Positions 41,194 through 50,357 of a DNA stretch of 64,000 nucleotides are shown piece by piece. Position numbers and translations under genes: made by a program. Every line of letters starts with the position of its first letter. Position 1 is the first letter of the stretch. This DNA is from Streptomyces virginiae (GTDB lineage: Bacteria; Actinomycetota; Actinomycetes; Streptomycetales; Streptomycetaceae). Under the pieces are notes generated by a model. That model had not been told where the DNA came from, did no database searches, and worked only from the letters and a program-made list of their open reading frames with translations. The stretch lies in NCBI RefSeq assembly GCF_000720455.1, contig NZ_JOAK01000014.1:1-64000 (forward strand). The letters are read 5' to 3'.

Positions 41194-42198
41194 ATGACAG
41201 TCGACAACGGCACGACCTCGCCCCCCACCATCCATGGACATGCGACCGCGGGCACCCAGCACCTGATCCACCGTCCGCCCTCGCGGGCGTACTACGCCCT
41301 CGACGCACCCAGCCTGGGTGAGGAGAACTTCACCCTCGTCGGCGCGACTCCCGTCACCCACCCGCTCTTCAACGACGGCCCGGGCCGTTTCCACGACCTG
41401 CAGATCGCCACCGAGACGGTCCGCGAGATCGGCGAGTTCGTCGGCCACCGCTACTTCGGCGTCCCCGACGATCGGCCCGGCCTGTTCTACCGCTTCTCCC
41501 TCGACTTCACCGACCTCTCCGCCTGGCGCACGGACCCGGGCGGCCCCCGTCCCGTGCCCCTGGCCACCCACATCCGGGCCCGTCCGGCGAACGTGGTGGC
41601 CGAGGTACCGCGCGGGCTCGACTTCGACCTCCGGGTGACCATCGACGGCCGCCCGTGCGCGACGGGAGCGGCCGGGCTGGTCTTCCTCATGCCGAAGCTG
41701 TACCGCAAGCACGTGGAGCACTCGCGGCGGGCCCTGCAGGCCGCGCCGGAGATCGACGACGCGCCGGACGGTCCGCTGCGCCCGGCCGACTCCGCCGAGG
41801 CGGGCCGCTACGCGCCCGAGAACATCGTGATCAGCGAACCCACCGACGTCTCGCGCGGCCGGCTGAGCACCTGGCTGCTCCCGACCCCCGTCAGCCCGGT
41901 GTTCACCGGCGCGGACGGCCAGTACTCCGGCCTGCACCTACTGGAGGCGCTGCGCCAGACCTCGCTGCTCGCCGCGGGCCGCACGCACGGGCTGAGCTCC
42001 GCGCACAGCACGCTCGGCGCCTGCCAGATCCACTTCCGCGGGCCCGCGGAGCGCGAACTGCCGTTGCGCTGCGTCGCGGTGGCCGGACCGCTCGGGCGGG
42101 ACGACGAGGGCCGGCCGTCCGTCGCGGTCACGCTCACCCTGACCCAGCGGCGGCGCGCGGTGGCCGAGGCCCGTACCACCGTGGTGCAGGACCACTGA
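41194..42198 (+). CDS. AfsA/ScbA-family butyrolactone-autoregulator synthase homologue
   Basis: A 334-aa protein starting MTVDNGTT behind AAGGAGAGG. It has two AfsA hotdog repeats (about 35-165 and 185-325), with LIHRPPSRAYY, PVTHPLFNDG, ETVREIGEFVGHRYFGVP and STLGACQIHFRGP. AfsA enzymes join a beta-ketoacyl thioester to dihydroxyacetone phosphate to start gamma-butyrolactone signals. The gene is 5 nt upstream of a SARP regulator. No TetR-type butyrolactone receptor gene is in the window, so either the receptor is elsewhere or the enzyme makes a pathway intermediate. Confidence 0.87.
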   Translation: MTVDNGTTSPPTIHGHATAGTQHLIHRPPSRAYYALDAPSLGEENFTLVGATPVTHPLFNDGPGRFHDLQIATETVREIGEFVGHRYFGVPDDRPGLFYRFSLDFTDLSAWRTDPGGPRPVPLATHIRARPANVVAEVPRGLDFDLRVTIDGRPCATGAAGLVFLMPKLYRKHVEHSRRALQAAPEIDDAPDGPLRPADSAEAGRYAPENIVISEPTDVSRGRLSTWLLPTPVSPVFTGADGQYSGLHLLEALRQTSLLAAGRTHGLSSAHSTLGACQIHFRGPAERELPLRCVAVAGPLGRDDEGRPSVAVTLTLTQRRRAVAEARTTVVQDH

Positions 42199-42203
42199 GC
42201 ACC

Positions 42204-44915
42204 ATGCGCTTCGGGATCCTGGGCCCGCTGGAGGTCACCGGCGCCGCGGCCCCCACGGACGGCGGCCGGGAGCCCTCGTACGCTCCGCAGGCCGCCAAGC
42301 TGCGGGTGGTCCTCGGCACGCTCCTGATCCGCGCGAACGAGGTCGTGTCGGTGGAGAGCCTCATCGACGAGCTCTGGCCGGACGCGCCGCCGCGCACCGC
42401 GACGACCACCCTCCAGGTGTACGTGTCCCACCTGCGCAAGACCCTCCAGAGCGCCGACCCGGACAACGGGCGCGAGGCCCTGGTCACCCGGCGCCCGGGG
42501 TACCTGCTGCGGGTCGGCGCGGACGCCGTCGACGCGCTCGCGTTCGAGGACCTGTCCCGGCGGGGCCACCAGGCCCTGCAGGCTTCGGACTTCGCCGCCG
42601 CCGCCGATCTGCACCGGCGGGCGCTGGCGCTGTGGCGGGGGCCGCTGCTGTCGGACACCCCGCACGGGCCGGTGCTGGAGGGCGCAGCCGTACGGCTGGC
42701 CGAGGCGCGCACCAGCGCCCTGGACGAGCGGATCCGGGCCGAGCTGCACCTCGGGCTGCACCGGGAACTGGTCGCCGAGCTCCAGGAGCTGGTCGCCGAG
42801 CACCGGATGCACGAGGAGTTCCACACCCACCTGATGGTGGCGCTGTACCGGTGCGGGCGGCAGGCGGAGGCCCTGCGGGTGTTCACGACGCTGCGGCAGA
42901 CCCTCGTGGAGGAGCTCGGGATCGAGCCGGGCCCGGCGTCGACCCGGCTGCAGCGGCGCATCCTGGAGGGCGACCCGGCGCTGACGCGCGCCGGCGGCCG
43001 GGGCGCCGTCCGGGGCGCGGGCACGGGAACGACAGCGGCAAAGACCGCGGCGACCGCGGCGACGGCGGGCACGCCGGGCGGGACGGGCCGGTCCCCCGGT
43101 CACGACGGGCCGCCCGCAGCCGCAGCCGCAGCCGGCACCGGAGCGGGCGCGGGCGCCCCGGGCTGGTCGGCGGAGTCCGGCGCGCTGCCCGCCGCCGACC
43201 CGTGTTTCACCGGCCGCACCGAGGAACTGGACCGGCTGGAGCGAATGGTGCGCAGCGCCCCGGCCGGCGGCTGCGTCGCCGTGACGGGCATGCCGGGTGC
43301 CGGCAAGACCGCGCTGGCCGTCGAGGCCGCGCACCGGGTCGCCGACGCCTTCCCCGACGGGCGGCTCTACCTGGACCTGCGGGACGGCGCCGGAACCGGC
43401 CTGCCCTCGGACGCGGGATCCGTCCTGGAACGGCTGCTGCCCGCCTCCGCCGGGCCCGGCGCGGCTCCCGCCGACGGTGCTCCGCAGGCCCCCCGGGTCC
43501 TGTTGGTCCTGGACGGGGTCGGCTCGGAGACCCAGGTACGGCCCCTGCTGCCCGCGCTGCGGGGCGCCGTGGTGCTGCTCGTGGCGCGCCGGGTGCCCGC
43601 CGGGCTCCCCGGGCTGCGGTCGGTGCTCCTCGGACCGTGGCGGCCCGACGAGGCGCAGCGGCTCGTCGGGCTGTTCACCGGTCGCGCGGGGACCCGCCCG
43701 GGGACGCTCGGCGCCGCGGCCGCGCTGGACGCAGGGCCGGGCCTCGGCCCCGACACGGTCGCCGAGGTCGCCGAGCTGTGCGGGCGGCTCCCGCTCGCCG
43801 TGCGGACCGCAGCGGCGCAGCTCGCCGCCCGTCCGCACTGGACGGCCGCCGTCCTGGCGGACCGGCTGCGGGACGAGGGCGGGCGCCTGGACGTGCTGCG
43901 CACGGGTGACGTGGACGTCCGGGCCCGCCTCCTGGACGCCTACGCGGCCTGCCCCGAACCGCAGCGGCGGGCCTTCCGGCTGCTGTCCCTGCTGCCGCCC
44001 GGCCGGTTCGGCGCCCGGCAGGCCGCGGCCGCCCTCGACCTGACCGAGGCACGGGCCTCGGCGGCCCTGGAGTCGCTGGCCGACGAACGGCTGGTGGCCG
44101 TGGACCGTGACGGCTGCCACCTCCCGGAGCTGCTGCGGCTGCTCGCGGTGGAGCGGCTGGCGCTGGAGGACCCGCCCGAGGTGGTCCGGGCGGCGGCGGA
44201 GCGCGTGTGCCGGGCGTACGCGGCCGCCGCCGCGGCGCAGCCGGGCCGGATGTCGGACTCCGGCGCGCGCGGGCTCGTACGCCTGGCCCGGACCGCGTAC
44301 GGGGCGGGGCTGTGGGCGCTGGCCGTACGGCTGACGGACGCCCTGGGCGGGTGGGTGCCGGACGACGGGGAGGCCGTGTACGCGCTGGCGCTGGACGCCG
44401 CGCGGCGCTGCGCCGACCGGTCGGCGCAGGCCCGGATGCGGCGCTCGCTGGGTGAACTCGCCTGGCAGTACCGGCGGGTGGAGCGGGCGCACGAGCTGTT
44501 CTCGGGCGCTCTGGAACTGGCCCGGGAGGCCGGCGACGAGGAGGAGGCCGCGCGCGCCCAGGTGGGCCTGGCCGAACTGCGCCTGGACGCCGGGGAGTGG
44601 GCGGCTGCCGCCGCGCTGCTGGAGCCCGCCCTCGCTGCCCTGTCGGCGCCGGGCCGCACCCGCGGCCGGTACGAGGCGAGCCGCGCGCGGGGGCTGCTGG
44701 CGCTGGCGCACGAGGGGCCGGAGAGCGCACGGGCGTGGTTCGGCGAATGCCTGGAACTGGCGGGGGCACTGCGCGACCAGCGACTGGAGGTGTACGCGCT
44801 GCGCTCGCTGCGGGCGCTGAGCCTGCCGCCGGAGGGCGGCTCCGGTCCGGCTGCGCGCGCCGTGGAGATCCGCCCCGGCCTGTGGCGCATCCACCCGGCC
44901 GGTGTCCCCACGTGA
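42204..44915 (+). CDS. SARP regulator with NB-ARC-like ATPase and TPR region (AfsR-like)
   Basis: A 903-aa activator: OmpR-type winged helix (about 1-100, MRFGILGPLEV, ATTTLQVYVSHLRKTL, RPGYLLRV), BTAD (100-255, ending EELGIEPGPASTRLQRRIL), an Ala/Gly/Thr linker (265-330), then an ATPase with Walker A GMPGAGKTAL (about 360) and LLVLDGVG, and a helical TPR-like C-terminus. SARPs activate biosynthetic genes by binding 11-bp-spaced direct repeats. It probably forms an operon with the afsA-like gene. It is the best candidate to bind the arrays at 50237-50319 and 54184-54275. Confidence 0.88.
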   Translation: MRFGILGPLEVTGAAAPTDGGREPSYAPQAAKLRVVLGTLLIRANEVVSVESLIDELWPDAPPRTATTTLQVYVSHLRKTLQSADPDNGREALVTRRPGYLLRVGADAVDALAFEDLSRRGHQALQASDFAAAADLHRRALALWRGPLLSDTPHGPVLEGAAVRLAEARTSALDERIRAELHLGLHRELVAELQELVAEHRMHEEFHTHLMVALYRCGRQAEALRVFTTLRQTLVEELGIEPGPASTRLQRRILEGDPALTRAGGRGAVRGAGTGTTAAKTAATAATAGTPGGTGRSPGHDGPPAAAAAAGTGAGAGAPGWSAESGALPAADPCFTGRTEELDRLERMVRSAPAGGCVAVTGMPGAGKTALAVEAAHRVADAFPDGRLYLDLRDGAGTGLPSDAGSVLERLLPASAGPGAAPADGAPQAPRVLLVLDGVGSETQVRPLLPALRGAVVLLVARRVPAGLPGLRSVLLGPWRPDEAQRLVGLFTGRAGTRPGTLGAAAALDAGPGLGPDTVAEVAELCGRLPLAVRTAAAQLAARPHWTAAVLADRLRDEGGRLDVLRTGDVDVRARLLDAYAACPEPQRRAFRLLSLLPPGRFGARQAAAALDLTEARASAALESLADERLVAVDRDGCHLPELLRLLAVERLALEDPPEVVRAAAERVCRAYAAAAAAQPGRMSDSGARGLVRLARTAYGAGLWALAVRLTDALGGWVPDDGEAVYALALDAARRCADRSAQARMRRSLGELAWQYRRVERAHELFSGALELAREAGDEEEAARAQVGLAELRLDAGEWAAAAALLEPALAALSAPGRTRGRYEASRARGLLALAHEGPESARAWFGECLELAGALRDQRLEVYALRSLRALSLPPEGGSGPAARAVEIRPGLWRIHPAGVPT

Positions 44916-44971
44916 ACGGGCCGGCCCGGCCGGTCCCGACGGTTCCCGCGACCCCCTGTGAAAGGAGCACC

Positions 44972-47278
44972 ATGAGCACGATGGGCACCCTGCCGGCAGC
45001 GCTCGGCCCGGTGACGGAGCTCGTCGGCCGGGAGCTGGAGGCGGCCATGCTGCGCGAGCGGCTGCGGGACCCGCTGGTACGGCTGGTGACGGTCACCGGA
45101 CGGGCCGGGGTGGGCAAGAGCCGGCTGGCGCTGGAGGTCGTACGGGAGATCGGCGGGGAGTTCGGCCGGGTGGAGGTCCGGGACGCCGGGGCGCCGGACA
45201 CGCCGTCGGCCCTGGCCGGCCTGGCCGCGCCGCCCGCCCTGGCCGACCTGCCCGCCCGGCCGGCACCCGTCGAGCGGCAGCAGGAGTGCGGCCGGGTCCT
45301 GCTGCTGCTCGACGGCTGCGACCACGAGGCGCGCCCGGGCGCCGCGGGGGCGCTGGAGGCGCTCACCGGCGATCCGCGGGTCGTGGTGCTGGCCACGGCC
45401 GTGGAACCGCTCGGGGTGTACGGGGAGCTGCTGTTGCCGCTGAACCCGCTGGCGGTGCCGGGCCCGGTGCGCGGTCCGGCCGGCGGCGCCGCGGCCGCGG
45501 CCGATCCGCACGAGCTCCAGGAGGTGGCGTCGGTGGCGCTGTTCGTGCGGCGGGCCCGGGCCGCCGACCCGGCCTTCGCGCTCACCCCGGAGAACGCCGG
45601 GGCCGTCGCGGAGATCTGCACGCTGCTGGACGGGCTGCCGCTCGCCGTCGAACTCGCCGCGCGCCGGCTGCGGCTGCTGCCCCCGCACCTGCTGCCGGTA
45701 CGGCTGCGGGACCGTACGACCGTCCTGTCCGGCGGGCCGGCGAACGCGCCCGAGCGGCACCGCTCGCTCGCCGCCCTCGCCGAGTGGAGCTGCCGCGGCC
45801 TGGACGCCCCGGCCCGCGCGCTGCTGGGCCGGCTCTCGGTGTACGAGCCGGGCTTCGGCCTGTCGGCGGCGGGGCTGTCGGCCGAGCCGGCCGTCGACAC
45901 GCTGATGGACCGCGGCCTGCTCGTCGTGGTGGGTGAGGAGCGGGGGGAGTTGCGGCTGGCCGTCTCCGAGCCCGTGCGCTCCGCCGCGCGCGACGCCCTG
46001 GCGGAGGCGGGCGGCGAGGACGCGGCCCGGGACGCGCACGCCGAGCGCTACCGGACGCTGGTGGGCTCCGCGCAGGCCGGGCTGCGGGGCACGGCACAGG
46101 ACCATCTCCTGCGGGAGCTGGCCGCCGAGGCGGCCAACGTGACCGCGGCCCTGCGGCGGCTACGCGAACGGGGTGACGCCGAGGCGGCCGCCGCCACGGT
46201 GCTCGGCTGCCGTCTGCCCTGGCTGGTCCAGGGGCGGTTGCGGGAGGGCCTGGAGTGGTGCGACGAGCTCGGCGGGGAGGGCGGTCCGGCGCTGCCGGAC
46301 GCCGTGCGGGCCCGCCTCGCCGACCAGTCCGGTGTCTTCGCGCTCGCCCTGGGCGATCCGCAGGAGGCGGTCCGCCGCCACCGGCACGCGCTCGCCCTGG
46401 GCAAGGGCGTCGGTGACCGCCGGCAGAACGCTCTGGTCTCCGCCCACCTCGGCGCGGCCCTGCTGGAGGCCGGCGATCCGCCGGGGGCGCGGGCCGTGCT
46501 GGTGACCGCGCACAGCGCGCTGGAGGCGATGGGCGTCACCGGCGGCGCCGCCGGAGCGGCCGCCTCGCTGGCCGGCGTCCTGCGCGCCGAGGGCGACCGG
46601 AGGCGGGCCCAGGAGCTGCTGGACCGGGCGGTGGAGGCGCTGAGGCGGAGCCGGGACGGACGGGGCCTCGCGGGTGCCCTGCGCAAGGAGGCCGCGCTGG
46701 CCCTGGACGGCGACGAGCCGGCCCGGGCCGACCGGGCGCTGCGCGAGGCCCTGCGGCTCTACGGATCGGTCGGCGAGCGGACCGGACTGCCGGGACTGCT
46801 GGAGGAGTTCTCGCTGCTGCTGATGCGCACGGCACCCGCCCAGCGACCGCGGACGGTGCGGCTGCTGGCGGCGGCCGACACCTTGCGCGCCGCGACCGGG
46901 GCCGCGGTGCCGGACGAGTGGCGGTCGGCGGCCGAGCGGGCCCGGACGGATCTGGGCGCCCGCCTGGACTGGACGGACTTCGCGCTGGCCTGGGCGGAGG
47001 GCGTACGGATGACCGCGTCCGAGGCGGTGGCGGAGGCCCTGTCGGCGCCCGCGCCGACGCGCCGCCCGTCGGCCGGGCCGGCCCCCGAGGACCAGTCGCT
47101 GACACCGCGCCAGGTCCAGGTGGCGCTGCTGGTCTCGCAAGGCATGACGAATCGTCAGATAGCGTCCAGGCTGGACATTTCCGAGTGGACGGTGGTCAAC
47201 CACGTGCGGCAGGTCATGCGCCGCCTGGGGTGCTCCTCCCGGGTGCAGGTCGCGGGTGCGGTGGGCAGATGGGCCTGA
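44972..47278 (+). CDS. LAL-type LuxR regulator with N-terminal ATPase
   Basis: The 768-aa protein has Walker A TGRAGVGKSRLAL (about 42-54), Walker B VLLLLDGCDHE, a TPR-like middle and a C-terminal LuxR HTH (LTPRQVQVALLVSQGMTNRQIASRLDIS..., about 710-765). The ribosome site is AAAGGAG. It directly follows the SARP gene (56-nt gap), and its stop overlaps the next start by 10 nt. It is likely a pathway-specific activator; no TTA codon is present. Confidence 0.87.
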   Translation: MSTMGTLPAALGPVTELVGRELEAAMLRERLRDPLVRLVTVTGRAGVGKSRLALEVVREIGGEFGRVEVRDAGAPDTPSALAGLAAPPALADLPARPAPVERQQECGRVLLLLDGCDHEARPGAAGALEALTGDPRVVVLATAVEPLGVYGELLLPLNPLAVPGPVRGPAGGAAAAADPHELQEVASVALFVRRARAADPAFALTPENAGAVAEICTLLDGLPLAVELAARRLRLLPPHLLPVRLRDRTTVLSGGPANAPERHRSLAALAEWSCRGLDAPARALLGRLSVYEPGFGLSAAGLSAEPAVDTLMDRGLLVVVGEERGELRLAVSEPVRSAARDALAEAGGEDAARDAHAERYRTLVGSAQAGLRGTAQDHLLRELAAEAANVTAALRRLRERGDAEAAAATVLGCRLPWLVQGRLREGLEWCDELGGEGGPALPDAVRARLADQSGVFALALGDPQEAVRRHRHALALGKGVGDRRQNALVSAHLGAALLEAGDPPGARAVLVTAHSALEAMGVTGGAAGAAASLAGVLRAEGDRRRAQELLDRAVEALRRSRDGRGLAGALRKEAALALDGDEPARADRALREALRLYGSVGERTGLPGLLEEFSLLLMRTAPAQRPRTVRLLAAADTLRAATGAAVPDEWRSAAERARTDLGARLDWTDFALAWAEGVRMTASEAVAEALSAPAPTRRPSAGPAPEDQSLTPRQVQVALLVSQGMTNRQIASRLDISEWTVVNHVRQVMRRLGCSSRVQVAGAVGRWA

Positions 47279-49029
47279 CGAGGACGGGCTCGACGGGCCC
47301 GACGCGTGCGACGGCCCCGGCGGGCGCCGTCCGCACGGCGGGCCGCTCCTGGTACCAGCCCGCCCGGCCGCTGGACCTGGCGCCGCCCGCCGAGGTCGCG
47401 GAGCGGTTCCGGGCCGCCGGCCGGTGGCGCGGGGAGACCTTCCTCGACGACCTGTACCGGACGGCCGCCCGTACCCCCCAGCGCCCCGCGATCGTCTCCG
47501 ACCGGGCCCACCGGCCCGCCGGACGGCGCCTGGTGACCGTCTCCTACGCCCAGCTCGCAGCGTACGTGGACCGGTTCGCCGGCGCCCTGTCGTCCCTGGG
47601 TGTCGTGGCGGGCGACCCGGTCGCCTACCAGCTGCCGAACTGGTGGGAGACCGCGGCGCTCACCCTGGCCTGCCTACGGGTCGGCGCGGTCGCGGTGCCG
47701 GTGCTGCCGACCGTACGGGCCCACGGCCTGCACCGGATCCTGGACGCCACCCGGGCCCGGGTCTGCGTGGTGCCCGACGTCTGGGAGGGCTTCGCCCACG
47801 CCGAGGCCCTGGCGGACCTGGCCGGCCGGCTGCCGTGGCTGCGCCACCGGGTCGTCGTGGGCGACGCGGCGGCCACCGGCGCGGTGGACTTCACCGCGCA
47901 CTTCCTGCGGACCGCGCACGAGCGCACGGCGGCGGGCCGGCGGAGCAGACCGCGGGGCGGGCGGGCCGACCGGCCCGCCCTGCTGATCAGCGTCATGGGG
48001 CTGCGGGACGCCTACACCTCGGTGCTGCACTCCCCCAACACCCTGTACGCCAACATCTCCGCGCAGAGCGCGCCCGACGGGCCCGGACGGCGACCGGGCG
48101 AGGTCTTCCTCAGCACCCTGCCGCTCACCTCGCTGGCCTCCCTGATCTACACCGTGTGCTGGCCGCTGGCCGTCGGCGGGACCGGGGTCTGCCAGGACGT
48201 GTGGGACCCCGGCCGCTGCCTGGACCTGATGGCCACCGCCGGGGTCGACCAGCTGTACGCGGAGCCGGCCTACCTCTCCGAGCTGGTGACGGCGCAGCGC
48301 CGCCGGCCGCGGGCGGCGCGGCGGCTGCGGCTTGTTCTGTCGGGGGGCCGCACCAGTACGCCGGCGCCGCTCGCCGATGAGCTGCGGGAGGTGTTCGGGG
48401 TACCCGTGCTCTCCGTGTGGGGGGCGCCCGAGCTGGGCATGGGCGCGCTCTCCGGGGACGCGCCCGGCGGCGGTGACGGGGTCCGCCCGCTGGGCGGGCT
48501 GGAGGTGTCGGCCGGGCCGGCGGGTTCGGCGCTGGAGGTGCGCGGCCCGTCGGTCTGCCTGGCGACCTGGCGGCACGGTACGCCGGCGCCGGTGGCGACG
48601 TGGGAGCACGGGGACGGCTGGCTGGACACGGGGGACCTGGCGGCGGCCGACGCGCAGGGCGGGCTACGGCTCCTGTCCAGGGCCGGCACGCGGACCGGCG
48701 CCATCTTCATGGTGCCGGTCTCCGAGGTGGAGGAGCGGCTGCTGGCCCACCCCCGGGTACGGGAGGCGGCGGTGGTGGCCTACACCGACCCGGAACACGG
48801 GGAGCTGCCCTGCGCCGTCGTGGTCCCGGCCGCCGAGGACGGGCCGCCGGGGCCGGCCGAGCTCCGCGAGCACCTCGCCTCCCTGGGCGTGGCGGAGGCC
48901 TTCCTGCCCACCCGGCTGGAGATCGTCGGGGCGCTGCCGCGCGACGAGCGGGGCCAGGTGCGGCGGGAGGCCCTGCGGAGCTGGCTGGCGCGGCTGCGGC
49001 CGGGCGGCCCCCGGCCGGCACCCGCCTGA
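47269..49029 (+). CDS. Adenylate-forming-enzyme homologue with degenerate catalytic motifs
   Basis: The 586-aa protein is recognisably ANL-fold by VSYAQLAAYVDRFAGALSSLGV, PVAYQLPNWWETAALTLACLRVGAVAVPV, GDGWLDTGDL and the C-terminal EVEERLLAHPRVREAAVVAY. The P-loop TSGSTGxPKG is absent: the equivalent segment reads LLISVMGLRDAYTSVLHSPNTL. The A10 motif is PRDERGQVRREALRSW, with Gln where the catalytic Lys should be. Adenylation is therefore doubtful; a non-catalytic or divergent acyl-binding role is possible. Coupled to the LAL gene by a 10-nt overlap; later starts cannot be excluded. Confidence 0.75.
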   Translation: MGLTRTGSTGPTRATAPAGAVRTAGRSWYQPARPLDLAPPAEVAERFRAAGRWRGETFLDDLYRTAARTPQRPAIVSDRAHRPAGRRLVTVSYAQLAAYVDRFAGALSSLGVVAGDPVAYQLPNWWETAALTLACLRVGAVAVPVLPTVRAHGLHRILDATRARVCVVPDVWEGFAHAEALADLAGRLPWLRHRVVVGDAAATGAVDFTAHFLRTAHERTAAGRRSRPRGGRADRPALLISVMGLRDAYTSVLHSPNTLYANISAQSAPDGPGRRPGEVFLSTLPLTSLASLIYTVCWPLAVGGTGVCQDVWDPGRCLDLMATAGVDQLYAEPAYLSELVTAQRRRPRAARRLRLVLSGGRTSTPAPLADELREVFGVPVLSVWGAPELGMGALSGDAPGGGDGVRPLGGLEVSAGPAGSALEVRGPSVCLATWRHGTPAPVATWEHGDGWLDTGDLAAADAQGGLRLLSRAGTRTGAIFMVPVSEVEERLLAHPRVREAAVVAYTDPEHGELPCAVVVPAAEDGPPGPAELREHLASLGVAEAFLPTRLEIVGALPRDERGQVRREALRSWLARLRPGGPRPAPA

Positions 49030-49141
49030 GGCCCGGACCGGGGCGGGGCCGGTACGGGGGCCGGTACGGGTGCCGGGGCGGGGCCTGGACGGGGGCCGGG
49101 GCAGGGGCCTGGACCGGGTGGTGTCGGCCCGGTGTCCGTCC

Positions 49142-49179
49142 CGGACGACAGGACAGCGTCCGGACGGCAGGACAGCGTC
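49142..49179. repeat. 19-bp tandem duplication between convergent genes
   Basis: CGGACGACAGGACAGCGTC (49142-49160) is repeated with one change at 49161-49179. The second copy reaches the stop codon of the prenyl-synthase-like gene. The preceding 90 bp are G-rich repeats of GGGGCCGGTAC type. Confidence 0.6.
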
Positions 49180-50125
49180 AGCCGGCGATCTCGCGGGCGA
49201 GGGCGCCGAGTTCCTCGCGCCACGCGGGGGTGATCCGGGCTCCGGCCACGGCCTTGTCGGCGCGGACCACGAGCGCGGCGATGGTCTCCTCGGCGCGGTC
49301 CCGCGCCCGGTCGTCGAAGAACACGTCGCGCAGGAACTGGGCGTCGCCGTCGAAGCCCGGGCCGCCGCCGAGGAACCCGCGGATCCGCCAGGCGGCGTGC
49401 AGGGCGCGGGCGTACTCCTCGTAGGCCTCGCGGAGGTCGTCGCGGCCCGCGAGCGCGGCGCCGATCAGCAGGGCGTGGCGCAGCCCGTACCAGCCGGCGC
49501 CGCAGCCGGTGGCGCAGCCGTCGAGGCACTGGCCGGGCCAGGCGTCGTCGAGGTACTCGGTGGCCGCGGCGGCCTCCATGTGCGCGCCGATCGCCCGCTC
49601 GACGCGCAGGTCGTCCCACAACAGGCGTGCCTGCTGGGGCAGTCCGGCGGCGAGCCGGTCTCCGTAGGCGAGGGCGAGGTCCCCCGCGAGCACGGCCGTG
49701 CCCTCGCCGAACCGGCGCGGCTCGCCGCGCCAGCCGTTGCGCTCGTGTTCGGCGGCGTGGCTGATGTGCAGGGTCGGGATGCCGCGGCGCAGCGGGGCGT
49801 TGTCCCGTACGTCCGCGCGGATCACCCAGCAGGTGTCGAGCAGTTCGAGGGCCGCGGCGGCCGCCACGGCTTCGCCGTCGTCGGGGTCGCCGCCGGCGGC
49901 GAGGTACCCGGTGAGGCAGATGGCGGGGCGGGCCCGTTCACCGCCGGCCTGGATCAGTTCGGCCACGCCCATCACCAGGACGGCGCTGCGCGGGTCGGAG
50001 GTGCGCCGGCCCCGGTGCTCCTGCGCGAGGAGCCGCGCGAGCTCCTCCTCGACCCGGTCGAGCATGGCGTCGCGGACCTCTCCGGGCGACGCGGTGCGCC
50101 ACGGCTGGTCGTGTGCTGTGGTCAT
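49178..50125 (-). CDS. Polyprenyl-synthase-like protein lacking both canonical DDxxD motifs
   Basis: The 315-aa helical protein aligns by eye with isoprenyl diphosphate synthases: GGERARPAICLTGY (the GGKRxRP position, about 62), AAALELLDTCWVIRADVRDNAPLRRGIPTLH, FGEGTAVLAGDLALAYGDRL. The first Asp-rich motif DDxxD reads ADVRD, and the second is replaced by RGFLGGG. Mg-diphosphate ionisation of the usual kind looks unlikely. It starts with GGGAGGG upstream and has a SARP-box-like array about 112 bp before the start. It is convergent with the degenerate adenylating protein. Confidence 0.75.
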   Translation of the reverse strand: MTTAHDQPWRTASPGEVRDAMLDRVEEELARLLAQEHRGRRTSDPRSAVLVMGVAELIQAGGERARPAICLTGYLAAGGDPDDGEAVAAAAALELLDTCWVIRADVRDNAPLRRGIPTLHISHAAEHERNGWRGEPRRFGEGTAVLAGDLALAYGDRLAAGLPQQARLLWDDLRVERAIGAHMEAAAATEYLDDAWPGQCLDGCATGCGAGWYGLRHALLIGAALAGRDDLREAYEEYARALHAAWRIRGFLGGGPGFDGDAQFLRDVFFDDRARDRAEETIAALVVRADKAVAGARITPAWREELGALAREIAG

Positions 50126-50236
50126 GGTGCCCTCCCTGCGGGCTACGGCTCATGACCGACTGTCCCGGACGGGGCGCGCGGAAGCCACCCGTTCGGCGTT
50201 CGGAGGCGGTAACCGGGGGGTGCGGCGGTCCCGATC

Positions 50237-50319
50237 CCTGCCAGGAGCCTGCCACGGGAGGGCCCGCCGGACCGGGCTTGCCATGGCCTTGCCATGCCCG
50301 ACAGACCACGGCCTTGCCG
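50237..50319 (-). promoter_or_regulatory. SARP-box-like array: paired TGGCARG heptamers with 4-bp spacers
   Basis: Read on this strand, heptamers lie at 50313-50319 (CGGCAAG), 50288-50294 and 50277-50283 (TGGCAAG twice, 4-bp spacer), and 50248-50254 and 50237-50243 (TGGCAGG twice, 4-bp spacer). An 11-bp period is the established SARP operator layout, and CGGCAAG with 4-bp spacers is the reported PimR (SARP-LAL) heptamer. The nearest repeat ends about 112 bp before the prenyl-synthase-like start. No clear -10 follows at the usual distance, which is a weakness. Confidence 0.6.
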
Positions 50320-50357
50320 TGGGGGCGCCGCCCGCCGTCCGCCGCCCGCCGCCCGCC

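Noticed and set aside
41808..44894. Long leftward open frame opposite the SARP gene
   Set aside because: Composition is typical of antisense frames in GC-rich DNA, and the opposite strand encodes clear SARP, ATPase and TPR motifs.
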